A stretch of 9,764 nt of DNA from assembly GCA_046590705.1 (NCBI GenBank), contig JBKJUK010000050.1, positions 1-9,764 of the forward strand, written 5' to 3'. The notes under the pieces were generated by a model, which saw only the letters and a list, made by a program, of their open reading frames with translations, was not told where the DNA came from and ran no database searches. The DNA comes from JBKJUK01 sp046590705 (lineage in GTDB: Bacteria > Acidobacteriota > Thermoanaerobaculia > Gp7-AA8). A program made the position numbers and the translations under genes. Positions 1-6,666 of the stretch are shown here, piece by piece (within the stretch, counting starts at the first letter, position 1; each line of letters opens with the position of its first letter).

Positions 1-15
1 GTCACTGCGTCGCGC

Positions 16-35
16 CACAGGCAGGATTGCCTGTG
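16..35. repeat. Perfect 8-bp palindromic hairpin (left edge)
   Basis: CACAGGCA (16-23) and TGCCTGTG (28-35) are exact reverse complements around a GGAT loop. It lies about 60 bp past the stop codon of the minus-strand lipoprotein gene. Neither strand has a T-run after the stem, so a classical intrinsic terminator is not supported. Short GC-rich palindromes of this type often recur between genes in environmental bacterial genomes, so a dispersed repeat is as likely as a terminator. The palindrome is seen directly; the role is inferred. Confidence 0.5.
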
Positions 36-62
36 CTCCACAAGCTCGGAAATGAGTTCGAG

Positions 63-79
63 CGCTGGACGCTCCAGCG
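63..79 (-). terminator. Candidate 3' hairpin of the aspartyl-protease-like gene
   Basis: CGCTGGA (63-69) and TCCAGCG (73-79) form a perfect 7-bp stem with a 3-nt loop, 16 bases beyond the stop codon of the minus-strand gene that ends at base 96. Position and strength suit a transcription end or mRNA 3'-end stabiliser. No U-tract follows in the minus-strand direction, so rho-independent termination is uncertain. Confidence 0.35.
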
Positions 80-95
80 GCTGGCAAAGACGTTC

Positions 96-1421
96 CTACG
101 GAAGTCTGACAGGAACCATCGTGCGCTCGCGGAGCAGGTCGACGCGCATCGAACCAAAGTCGATGATCACTCGAAAGTTCCGGAGAAAATTATCACCGAT
201 GATGCCTACCGAGCGGGCTTCCTCCGAACCGTAAAGCGGAATGGTCTTGAAGGTGCCCGCCCAGCGATCGACCCCAATCTCCACGTCTTCCACTTTCGAG
301 CCTGACTTCTGCGCTCCACCAAGTCCCTGCAGTGTGGCACGGTGATACTTCGGAGAATCCCAGATGCTGGTTCCCGTCAGCCTGGCGTCATTGAGGAAGG
401 TGATCTCCGATCCGGTGTCGAGCAGGAAGAGGTGCCATCCCTTGCGGTTGATGGCGCCCTCCACGAAAGGCTGAAAACCGACGAAGAAAAGATTCTGATT
501 CGCTGCAGGCGACTTCTGACTCGGAAGCAGCGGGGAGAACTTGACCCAGCGTTCGCGCAGGTCGAGTTCGAGCCGGAACTCCTTCAGCAGATTTGTTCCC
601 AGCAGTAATTCCATACTGAAAGGCTCACGATTGGCGACGAAAAATCGAAGCTTGGAATCGGGCATGATCGCGACGGGAACATTCTCGATGAAGAGGTCGC
701 CGAGACGCAGACTTTCGATCAGCCCGAACGTGACTGGGATGGGCTCACCGAGCAAGCCGAAAAACGTTCCCTTGAATTCGCCGAGTCGGCGTATTTTCCG
801 GGTCTGCGCAAAGGTCTCCGACACAATCGAAAGCACCGCGCCGGAATCGATCACAGCGGTGGCTTCATCCCCACCGTTCACGCGGGCTGCGATGCGCGGG
901 ATGGACGGCCGTCCGAACATCAGCGGAATGCGTCTGTCCGAGCTCCCATACATGCGGTAGACCTCAACGCGCATCAACGACTGAAGGAACGCGGTGTGCC
1001 ATGCCTTCACGACCGTGCCCCGCGCCGTAGCAGCGCTGGCCCAGTGCGCTGCATCCGGATAGTCATCCTCCAGGTACGCGACCTGCGAGAGCGCCCACGC
1101 AATCTGCCCGGCCTCCAGCGTGGGTGGCCGAAGATCCAGAGCCTGCATGAGATGTCGCCTCGCGTCCACGAGTCTGTTCGCCGCGAGTTCAGCTTCACCG
1201 AGGGCTGCGAAATCTTTATAGCTCTGCCGCTCGCGAACCTCGATGGAGGATTTCATGGCCAGCAGTCTCGAGAACTCCAGGTCGATGGCCAGCTGTGTCG
1301 GGGAACTGGCCGAGCGGCGCACGTCAGAAGGAGACATCAGAAGCGGACCGATGCTCACCTCTGAATAGAGCGCGCACCCCGACAGGAGAACGAGCAGAGG
1401 AATCCATCCAGAGTTTCGCAT
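96..1421 (-). CDS. Lipoprotein with tandem retropepsin-like aspartyl protease domains
   Basis: A 441-residue predicted envelope lipoprotein and putative aspartic peptidase. Residues 1-16 are a lipoprotein signal peptide ending in a canonical lipobox (Leu-Ser-Gly-Cys, C16). An alpha-helical, TPR-like stretch spans about 65-135. Two retropepsin-type lobes follow. Lobe 1 (about 172-296) has the catalytic-type motif Asp192-Ser-Gly and a closing LLGTNLL...LDL segment (273-287). Lobe 2 (about 310-430) has Asp335-Thr-Gly-Ser and a closing GIIGDNFL...IDF segment (406-422). Retropepsins normally dimerise to pair two Asp residues, so two lobes in one chain could form an intramolecular pair, as in pepsin (inference). 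The frame stays open upstream to an ATG at 1598, but the lipoprotein signal fixes the start at 1421. A GGGAG lies 15 nt upstream, rather far for a ribosome-binding site. The gene is divergent from the small lipoprotein gene at 1597. Substrate unknown; a non-proteolytic binding role is possible. Confidence 0.87.
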   Translation of the reverse strand: MRNSGWIPLLVLLSGCALYSEVSIGPLLMSPSDVRRSASSPTQLAIDLEFSRLLAMKSSIEVRERQSYKDFAALGEAELAANRLVDARRHLMQALDLRPPTLEAGQIAWALSQVAYLEDDYPDAAHWASAATARGTVVKAWHTAFLQSLMRVEVYRMYGSSDRRIPLMFGRPSIPRIAARVNGGDEATAVIDSGAVLSIVSETFAQTRKIRRLGEFKGTFFGLLGEPIPVTFGLIESLRLGDLFIENVPVAIMPDSKLRFFVANREPFSMELLLGTNLLKEFRLELDLRERWVKFSPLLPSQKSPAANQNLFFVGFQPFVEGAINRKGWHLFLLDTGSEITFLNDARLTGTSIWDSPKYHRATLQGLGGAQKSGSKVEDVEIGVDRWAGTFKTIPLYGSEEARSVGIIGDNFLRNFRVIIDFGSMRVDLLRERTMVPVRLP

Positions 1422-1425
1422 CGAT

Positions 1426-1441
1426 GGGAGTCTACGCTCCC
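1426..1441 (-). promoter_or_regulatory. Hairpin over the putative Shine-Dalgarno of the protease-like gene
   Basis: Read on the minus strand, GGGAG (1441-1437) and CTCCC (1430-1426) form a 5-bp stem with a 6-nt loop, ending 4 nt before the ATG at 1421. GGGAG is the only obvious ribosome-binding sequence, so folding would hide it. Its 15-nt distance from the ATG is longer than usual. The stem is short and could arise by chance. Confidence 0.25.
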
Positions 1442-1460
1442 GGAAGTTGATTTCTGAATG

Positions 1461-1488
1461 TTGACAGAAGCATGACCGGCGCGTCATG
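1461..1488. promoter_or_regulatory. Divergent control region: TTGACA hexamer plus CATGAC-N6-GTCATG dyad
   Basis: This lies between two divergently transcribed lipoprotein genes. A perfect sigma70 -35 hexamer, TTGACA, is at 1461-1466 on the plus strand. Four bases later comes a perfect dyad: CATGAC (1471-1476), a 6-bp spacer CGGCGC, and GTCATG (1483-1488). A dyad between a -35 and the expected -10 is a typical repressor operator position. No good -10 hexamer is found at 16-18 bp spacing (the candidates are poor, such as TCATGT), so the promoter call is weak. The dyad itself is certain; its use as an operator is inferred. Confidence 0.33.
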
Positions 1489-1519
1489 TGATCTGCGTAT
1501 GCCATGCAACGCTGGGCAA

Positions 1520-1535
1520 ACTTTCTGTGGAAAGT
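1520..1535 (+). other. Small hairpin in the leader of the proline-rich lipoprotein gene
   Basis: ACTTTC (1520-1525) and GAAAGT (1530-1535) form a perfect 6-bp stem with a TGTG loop, about 60 bases upstream of the ATG at 1597. It could be an mRNA leader hairpin or a second operator half-site pair in the divergent region. No independent evidence separates these from chance. Confidence 0.22.
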
Positions 1536-1596
1536 CGCAGTGAGAGTCGAGTGGCGACAATCTGTCCGTGGCATGGAAGGTGCCTCACCTAGAAGC

Positions 1597-2151
1597 ATGG
1601 CTCACCGGACATCCGTTCTAGCGCTCACGATCATGCTCGCGCTCACGACCTCATGCCGCGATCGCAGCGAGTCGGCCATCCGCCGTTCGGAACAATTCGA
1701 ACAGGTGACTGAGGGACAGGCCGGCGGTGTCGCCGGTACGATCGCAGGGCCGGGCGAAAGCGTTCCGTCTCTCACTCCTTCTCCGGCGGTCGGAACGACC
1801 TCCAACGTCGATACGACCACCGCGTTTTCCATTCTCAATGAAACTGTCGCCGCGGTTGATCCCGCCGCGACTCCGCAGATTGGAACGCTTCCCGAAGCTG
1901 CACCGGTACGGGCCTATCCGCAAGCAGGCCGTCCTCCGGCCAGATCTGAAGCCCCGCGTCGCGTCGAGCCACCACGTGACCCCGTCCCCGCCACCAGCGC
2001 CAGGGAGCCGGAGCGAACCGAAAGTCAGGAACCACAGCCCGCACCTGCGCCGGAGGCGGCGGAGCCGGAATCAGAGGAAGACCAGACCCCGACCTCGACG
2101 AGCGAGCCACCACCACCACCCTCGCTCGCGTCTGCCCGTCCAGGGCTATGA
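1597..2151 (+). CDS. Small proline-rich predicted lipoprotein, function unknown
   Basis: I do not recognise a family. The predicted product has 184 residues. Residues 1-20 form a hydrophobic signal segment (VLALTIMLALTTSC) ending at Cys20, with a slightly non-standard lipobox (Thr-Thr-Ser before Cys). The rest is low-complexity: Ala/Thr/Ser-rich to about 105, then Pro/Glu/Ala-rich with PQPAPAPEAAEPESEE-type segments and a run of five prolines (171-175). There is no folded domain or catalytic motif. It probably projects as an extended, disordered tether from a membrane. The ATG at 1597 was chosen because the signal sequence begins there; the frame is open back to 1504, but that would put a charged tail before the signal. 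A GGAAGG lies at 1575-1580, rather far upstream. The gene is divergent from the protease-like lipoprotein, perhaps sharing its control region. High-GC DNA gives open frames easily here, so the call rests mainly on the signal peptide. Confidence 0.6.
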   Translation: MAHRTSVLALTIMLALTTSCRDRSESAIRRSEQFEQVTEGQAGGVAGTIAGPGESVPSLTPSPAVGTTSNVDTTTAFSILNETVAAVDPAATPQIGTLPEAAPVRAYPQAGRPPARSEAPRRVEPPRDPVPATSAREPERTESQEPQPAPAPEAAEPESEEDQTPTSTSEPPPPPSLASARPGL

Positions 2152-2344
2152 AAGCCGCCGAGTACCATCCATCGATTTCGCTCATGGAACCTGGACCAGC
2201 AGTTCAGTTTTCAGACGATTTAAGTCAGTGAGCCGGGATGAGCATTCCGCGTCGATCCCAAACTCGCCTGCTCCGGCCCCCGGCCCCCTGACCCCGGCCA
2301 AGGCCCGGCCGTTTCATTGACGAGCAGAGTAGAATTCGGGCGCA
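2152..2344 (+). other. Spacer and leader upstream of glyQ
   Basis: This 193-bp stretch has no credible gene. It holds a 27-bp GC-rich repeat (2273-2299) followed by the palindromic GGCCAAGGCC (2296-2305). Nearer glyQ are TTGACG (2317-2322) and TAGAAT (2330-2335), but they are only 7 bp apart and cannot be a -35/-10 pair. TAGAAT alone, 9 bp before the ATG, would imply a very short or leaderless transcript. No strong Shine-Dalgarno and no T-box anti-terminator signature is visible, so how glyQ is transcribed and translated is not resolved. Confidence 0.5.
2273..2299 (-). repeat. 27-bp GC-rich repeat, copy 1 (upstream of glyQ)
   Basis: These 27 bases are the exact reverse complement of 9413-9439. 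The unit is built of GGCC and long C-runs around a central CCCCTGACCCC, with G-runs on the minus strand. It ends 45 bp before the glyQ start. The two copies lie in opposite orientation and enclose glyQ, glyS, the lipoprotein gene and ppdK. A 27-bp exact match in non-coding DNA points to a repeat family dispersed in the genome rather than chance. Confidence 0.8.
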
Positions 2345-3274
2345 ATGGCGCAATTCTCCTTTCAGTCAATCATCCTCTCGCTGCAGCACTTCTGGTCCGA
2401 ACGTGGCTGCGTCATCGAGCAACCGATGGATCTCGAAGTCGGTGCCGGTACGATGCACCCCTCGACTTTCCTGCGCGTGCTCGGGCCGGAACCCTGGAGG
2501 GTTGCCTACGTGCAGCCCTCGCGGCGGCCTGCCGACGGGCGATACGGCGACAATCCCTTCCGTCTTTACAAGCACTACCAGCTTCAGGTCGTGATGAAGC
2601 CCTCGCCGCTCGACATTCAGAACATGTATCTCGATTCGCTTCGCGCAATTGGCCTCGATCTGAGCAAACACGACGTGCGCTTCGAGGAGGACAACTGGGA
2701 GTCTCCAACGCTTGGCGCATGGGGAGTGGGTTGGCAGGTGCTGCTCGACGGAATGGAGATCACTCAGTTCACCTATTTTCAGCAGGCCGGCGGGATCGAT
2801 CTTCAGCCAATCAGCGCGGAGATCACCTATGGTCTCGAACGGCTGACCATGTTTCTGGCTCGCGAGAAATCGGTGTACGACATCGAATGGGGTTCGGGCT
2901 TCGTGTACGGTCCGATTCGCCAGCAGGAAGAACGCGAATTCTCGAAGTACTACTTCGAAGTTGCAGACGTGGAAATGCACTGGTCGCTCTTTCAGATGTA
3001 CGAGCGCGAGGGACGACGCTGCCTCGAAGCAGGGTTGGTGCTTCCAGCATACGACTGGACGCTGAAGTGCTCACACATGTTCAACACTCTCGATGCGCGC
3101 GGGGCGGTTTCCGTCACTGAGCGCGTAAGCGTGATCAAGCGAGTGCGCGATCTCGCGGTCGGATGCGCCTCCGGCTTTCTCGACGCCCGAAAGAAACTTG
3201 GCTTCCCTCTGCTGCCCGAAAACGAGCGCGCGCTGTATCTCGAGACTTCCACCCTCGGCGAGGCCGCGCCATGA
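2345..3274 (+). CDS. glyQ: Glycyl-tRNA synthetase alpha subunit
   Basis: The catalytic subunit of the bacterial alpha2/beta2 glycyl-tRNA synthetase, a cytoplasmic class II enzyme that activates glycine with ATP and charges tRNA-Gly together with GlyS. The 309 residues match the usual length (about 300). The whole family pattern is visible: FQSIILSLQHFW (6-17), a motif 2 region PSRRPADGRYGDNPFRLYKHYQ (58-79), FEEDNWESPTLGAWGVGWQV (113-132), the DGMEITQFTYFQQ segment (135-147) and a motif 3-like GLERLTMFL (163-171). The ATG at 2345 gives the conserved N-terminus, though it lacks a clear Shine-Dalgarno. The stop overlaps the glyS start by 4 nt (ATGA), the usual coupling of these subunits. No T-box leader is apparent. 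Confidence 0.98.
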   Translation: MAQFSFQSIILSLQHFWSERGCVIEQPMDLEVGAGTMHPSTFLRVLGPEPWRVAYVQPSRRPADGRYGDNPFRLYKHYQLQVVMKPSPLDIQNMYLDSLRAIGLDLSKHDVRFEEDNWESPTLGAWGVGWQVLLDGMEITQFTYFQQAGGIDLQPISAEITYGLERLTMFLAREKSVYDIEWGSGFVYGPIRQQEEREFSKYYFEVADVEMHWSLFQMYEREGRRCLEAGLVLPAYDWTLKCSHMFNTLDARGAVSVTERVSVIKRVRDLAVGCASGFLDARKKLGFPLLPENERALYLETSTLGEAAP

Positions 3275-5376
3275 GCCAGGAGTATTTCTTCGAACTACTG
3301 ACCGAAGAGATCCCGGCGTGGATGCTCACCACCCGCATCAACGTGCTGCGCGAGCAACTGGTGAAGCTGCTCACCGATTACGCAGGAGCCAGTCCGTCCG
3401 CTGAACAGATCCATGTCGATGCAACGTCGCGTCGAATCTTCTTCGTTCTCCGCGATCTACCTGCACAGCAACCCGACCGCGCCGAAGAGTTGAAAGGACC
3501 ATCGTCAAAAGCTGCCTGGACCGCCGATGGAACTGCTGGCCCGGCCCTTCTCGGGTTTCTCAAGAAAAACAACGCCACCATCGAACAGACCATCAGACGC
3601 GACGACTACGTCTGGCTCAATCGAGTCGTGCCGGGACTTCGTGCCGACGTCATGCTGCAGGCGGCCATCCCGAAGCTTATCGAGAGCATCCGCTGGCCGA
3701 AGATGATGCGCTTCGGAGTGCCCTCGCAGTCCTTCATCCGACCCGTACATGGAGTGGTGTCGCTGCTCGACGGAAAATTGCTTCCAATGACGATCTTCTC
3801 GATCGAGGCTTCGACGATCACTGAAGGTCATCGGATCATCGGTGACAAGTCAGTGGTCATCGAGTCCTACCAGTCCTACCTCTCCGCTCTTCGTGCCAGT
3901 GGCGTCGAACCACTCTCGGAAGTTCGAGTGCAGAAGATGCGCGAGCGAGCAGTAACACTCGCTTCGGAAGCAGGTGGAGTTCCTGCGGAAGACGAAACGA
4001 TCTGGGAGCAATGGCGTTTTCTCACCGAGCATCCGAATCTGGTGCGCGCCGAATTCCGGCAGGAGTTTCTGAATCTGCCTGAGGAGGTTCTGGTCACGGT
4101 GATGCGCGTTCATCAGAAGCAGCTGCCAGTCATGTCAGACGGGAAACTGCGCAACTACATGCTGGCCATCGTCGATCAACTCGATGACGGCGACGGCAAC
4201 GCTGCAGCCGGAAATTCCTTCGTGACCAACGCCCGTTTCGCCGACGCACTCTTCTTCTACGAGACCGACCAGAAGCGACGTCTGCGCGAGAGGTTGCCTG
4301 AGATCGAGCGCCTGCAATTCCAGGAGAAATTGGGGAATTACCGCGAGAAAACGATTCGCGTCCGCGCCATCGCGGAGAAGATCCATGCCTCTTCGAAGAG
4401 TGCGACTTCACTCGAAGATCTCAGAACTGCCGCAGACCTCTGCAAGACTGACCTGGTCACTGAAATGGTCAAGGAATTCACCGAACTACAGGGGAAGATC
4501 GGCGGCATCTACGCGCGCAACGAGAAGCTGCCCGACAACGTCTCAGAAGCGCTCTACGATCACTACCTTCCTGCCAATACGGACGACCTGCTGCCCCGCG
4601 GCGAGACCGGTGCTCTACTGGCCCTGGCCGATCGCATCGACACGCTGGCTGGTTTCTTCGTGATCGGACTCAAGCCCACCGGATCGAAAGATCCCTTCGC
4701 GCTGCGGCGCGCTGCGCAGGGAATTGTGCAGCTGCTACTTCACAGCGAGAAGTGGCGCGTCAGAATCTCCATCGAAGAGCTGATTGATTCCGGACTCGCT
4801 GCGTACAGCGGGGGCGACGCATCGGTCGCATCGACCAGAATCGAACTTCTGGCGTTCTTCGAAGAGCGAGTCAAGACCCTGCTCGAGCATCCGGCATTCG
4901 GTTTTGCCTACGATGAAATCGCAGCGGCCATGGCGGCTGGATGGAGTCGCGATCTCCCTGATCTGGTGGACCGCACCCGGGCCTTCCACGACATACGCAG
5001 TTCGAGCGACTTCCTTTCGCTGCTCGACTCCGCAAAACGGATCGCCAACATCACTGCGTCTGCAGGCGAAGGTACACTCGACGTTCCGCGCCTTCAGCAC
5101 GACCGCGAGAAACGACTGGCCGAGCTTGCCAGCGTGGTCGCAGAACAGATCGGAGAACTCACGGCGGCGCGCGACTACAGAGCTGCCCTGGAGTCGTTCG
5201 CTGCGCTGGCACCTGAGCTCGAAGCCTTCTTCGTCGAGGTCATGGTCATGGTCGAAGATCTGCCGCTTCGGGAGAATCGGATCGCGCTGCTGCGCATGGT
5301 CGGAAGCGCCGCTTCATCGATCGGGGACGTAACCGCAATCGTGGTCGACCGAAGCGAGTATCAACAGAAGCGCTGA
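3271..5376 (+). CDS. glyS: Glycyl-tRNA synthetase beta subunit
   Basis: The tRNA-binding subunit of the alpha2/beta2 glycyl-tRNA synthetase. The 701 residues fit the family (about 690). Recognisable blocks in order: N-terminal LLTEEIPAWML (9-19); SIRWPKMMRFG (139-149); EGHRIIG (185-191); TEHPNLVRAEF (252-262); NARFADALFFYETD (320-333) with FQEKLG (350-355); KTDLVTEMVKEFTELQGKIGG (392-412); the strongly conserved ALADRIDTLAGFFVIGLKPTGSKDPFALRR stretch (451-480); and a C-terminal DALR-like anticodon-binding region ending FFVEVMVMVEDLPLRENRIALL (653-674). The start at 3271 is set by the overlap with glyQ and the conserved MSQEYFFELLTEEIP N-terminus, although the frame is open further upstream. 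Its TGA shares one base with the ATG of the next gene (TGATG), implying translational coupling. Confidence 0.97.
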   Translation: MSQEYFFELLTEEIPAWMLTTRINVLREQLVKLLTDYAGASPSAEQIHVDATSRRIFFVLRDLPAQQPDRAEELKGPSSKAAWTADGTAGPALLGFLKKNNATIEQTIRRDDYVWLNRVVPGLRADVMLQAAIPKLIESIRWPKMMRFGVPSQSFIRPVHGVVSLLDGKLLPMTIFSIEASTITEGHRIIGDKSVVIESYQSYLSALRASGVEPLSEVRVQKMRERAVTLASEAGGVPAEDETIWEQWRFLTEHPNLVRAEFRQEFLNLPEEVLVTVMRVHQKQLPVMSDGKLRNYMLAIVDQLDDGDGNAAAGNSFVTNARFADALFFYETDQKRRLRERLPEIERLQFQEKLGNYREKTIRVRAIAEKIHASSKSATSLEDLRTAADLCKTDLVTEMVKEFTELQGKIGGIYARNEKLPDNVSEALYDHYLPANTDDLLPRGETGALLALADRIDTLAGFFVIGLKPTGSKDPFALRRAAQGIVQLLLHSEKWRVRISIEELIDSGLAAYSGGDASVASTRIELLAFFEERVKTLLEHPAFGFAYDEIAAAMAAGWSRDLPDLVDRTRAFHDIRSSSDFLSLLDSAKRIANITASAGEGTLDVPRLQHDREKRLAELASVVAEQIGELTAARDYRAALESFAALAPELEAFFVEVMVMVEDLPLRENRIALLRMVGSAASSIGDVTAIVVDRSEYQQKR

Positions 5377-6617
5377 TGCCGGCACGCAGCACTGCACTGT
5401 TGCTCGCCTCGGCGCTTCTGATGGCGACGAGCTGTCAGAAACCCGCAGCGACGGTGGATATATCACCACCTCGCAGCACTCCCTCTGCATACGACTCACC
5501 TGACAATCTGCTGCAGCTGATACGCGGCGTGGTCGTGACCGAGCGAAGCGGCGAAATGATGCTCGAGCGCTCGGCTCTCAACGCTGTTGACGGCGATCCG
5601 ACTCTTTTCTGGAGCTCGCCGCCCTCCAGCGGTCCGCAGACAATGCGGGTGGCTCTGCCGGCTCTCACCAGGCTCACCGCGATCGGCGGATCGAACGGCA
5701 CTCCCGCGTTTCGATGGCGTGCGCTACGCTCGTTTCGCCTCTTCACTTCGCTGAACGACAAGACCTGGACTCCAGCCGGCGTCTTCGTTTTTCGTGGACA
5801 AGCCAATCATCAACTGCTCGAAATTACTCCCCGAACCGCGCGCTACCTGCGCTTCGAGACCATCGATGCTTTCGGCGGTGGCGACATCGATGTCTCGTCG
5901 TTTGAAGCCAGAGGATCCGAGATCGAACCGACCAAGCAGGCCGGCTTCGCTGGCGTCTGGCACTTCAATGGAGAAAAGGTGTTTCTCCGGCAGGAAGGGC
6001 GGAAGGTTACCGGCGTCGTGCACATCGTCCCGCCCATGTTTCTTGAAGGCTGGTCGGATGGACGCACAGTGCGGATGGTCTGGAGCAGGCGACAGCAGAA
6101 CGGTCCGGCCCTGATGGCCATCGACCCCTCTGGCACGCGGATCTCTGGATTCTGGTGGTTCGAAGTGGCCATCCCGGAACGTCTCGGCGCCGCATGGTTT
6201 GGCTCCCGCTCAGTCGAGAATGCCCCGAAGGTCCCAGGACAAAGTGTCTCGCAGCAACTTCTCGGCTGGTCCAGCTCGTTTCCCCTGAACGGAGTTGTTT
6301 TCTCAACGGACGGCGCACTCGAGCAGTCCAACAGCACAGCTTCTCTGGAGTTTCTGGGTGAGTTCATCGCCGCGAATTCCCAGCGCCGCATTCGTCTCGC
6401 CTTCAGAGAGCTTCGCGGCGAGAACGAGAACTCGAATCTTCAGGCGACGCGCCGACAGGTCGCCGCCGTGCGTGCAGTTCTCGCAGCGCGCCGCGTTCCT
6501 CTCGCCAATGTCTCCCTCGAGGCGCTCGGGAGTGGAGGCATGTCGGATCGATTCGTAACGCCGATTCAACGCCACCTCTACAGCCGGATCGATCTCGAAG
6601 TTCTCGCAGCGAAGTAG
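5376..6617 (+). CDS. Lipoprotein with F5/8-type C (discoidin-like) domain and degenerate OmpA-like C-terminus
   Basis: A 413-residue predicted envelope protein. Residues 1-20 are a signal segment ending in Thr-Ser-Cys (C20); Ala at -3 makes the lipobox imperfect. Residues about 62-180 look like an F5/8-type C fold: SALNAVDGDPTLFWSS (66-81), FRLFTSLNDKTWTPAG (120-135) and ARYLRFETID (155-164). A beta-rich middle part (190-275) has GVWHFNGEKVFLRQEGRKVTG and SGFWWF, like a lipocalin-style barrel. Residues about 300-410 resemble an OmpA-family domain (VVFSTDGALE, then LQATRRQVAAVRAVLAARRVP and a final RIDLEVL). The usual Thr-Asp peptidoglycan-binding motif is missing (Arg-Glu at 344-345), while an Arg at the LSxxRA position may remain (R359/R360). 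Carbohydrate or envelope binding is plausible but unproven. The gene overlaps glyS by one base and precedes ppdK by 49 nt, an unexpected place for an envelope protein. No catalytic residues recognised. Confidence 0.9.
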   Translation: MPARSTALLLASALLMATSCQKPAATVDISPPRSTPSAYDSPDNLLQLIRGVVVTERSGEMMLERSALNAVDGDPTLFWSSPPSSGPQTMRVALPALTRLTAIGGSNGTPAFRWRALRSFRLFTSLNDKTWTPAGVFVFRGQANHQLLEITPRTARYLRFETIDAFGGGDIDVSSFEARGSEIEPTKQAGFAGVWHFNGEKVFLRQEGRKVTGVVHIVPPMFLEGWSDGRTVRMVWSRRQQNGPALMAIDPSGTRISGFWWFEVAIPERLGAAWFGSRSVENAPKVPGQSVSQQLLGWSSSFPLNGVVFSTDGALEQSNSTASLEFLGEFIAANSQRRIRLAFRELRGENENSNLQATRRQVAAVRAVLAARRVPLANVSLEALGSGGMSDRFVTPIQRHLYSRIDLEVLAAK

Positions 6618-6655
6618 AATCGACCGCAGCAGGAAGGGCGGGGTACTCTTACTCC

Positions 6656-6661
6656 GGGGAG
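6656..6661 (+). promoter_or_regulatory. Shine-Dalgarno of ppdK
   Basis: GGGGAG lies 5 nt before the ATG at 6667, the clearest ribosome-binding site in the window. It supports the chosen ppdK start and independent translation, unlike the overlapping genes upstream. The 49-nt gap (6618-6666) shows no terminator hairpin, so read-through from the upstream genes is likely. Confidence 0.7.
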
Positions 6662-6666
6662 CACGC

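Noticed and set aside
1422..1598. Longer N-terminus for the protease-like lipoprotein (start at 1598)
   Set aside because: It would bury the lipoprotein signal peptide 59 residues inside the protein and overlap the start codon of the divergent gene.
2317..2335. TTGACG and TAGAAT as a sigma70 promoter for glyQ
   Set aside because: The two hexamers are only 7 bp apart; 16-18 bp is needed.
2152..2344. T-box riboswitch controlling glyQ
   Set aside because: The conserved T-box sequence and a terminator/anti-terminator pair are not seen, and T-boxes are largely confined to Gram-positive lineages.
2366..2980. Long minus-strand open frame (about 204 codons) inside glyQ
   Set aside because: It lies wholly antisense to an unmistakable glyQ and its translation shows no domain or coherent composition; it is a by-product of high-GC codon use.
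3163..3270. Upstream start for glyS
   Set aside because: The extension lies inside glyQ, is rich in Arg and unlike any GlyS N-terminus; the ATG at 3271 gives the conserved start and a classical 4-nt overlap.
5843..6391. Minus-strand open frame (about 182 codons) inside the F5/8C lipoprotein gene
   Set aside because: It is antisense to a gene with a signal peptide and recognisable domains; it has no signal, motif or ribosome-binding support of its own.
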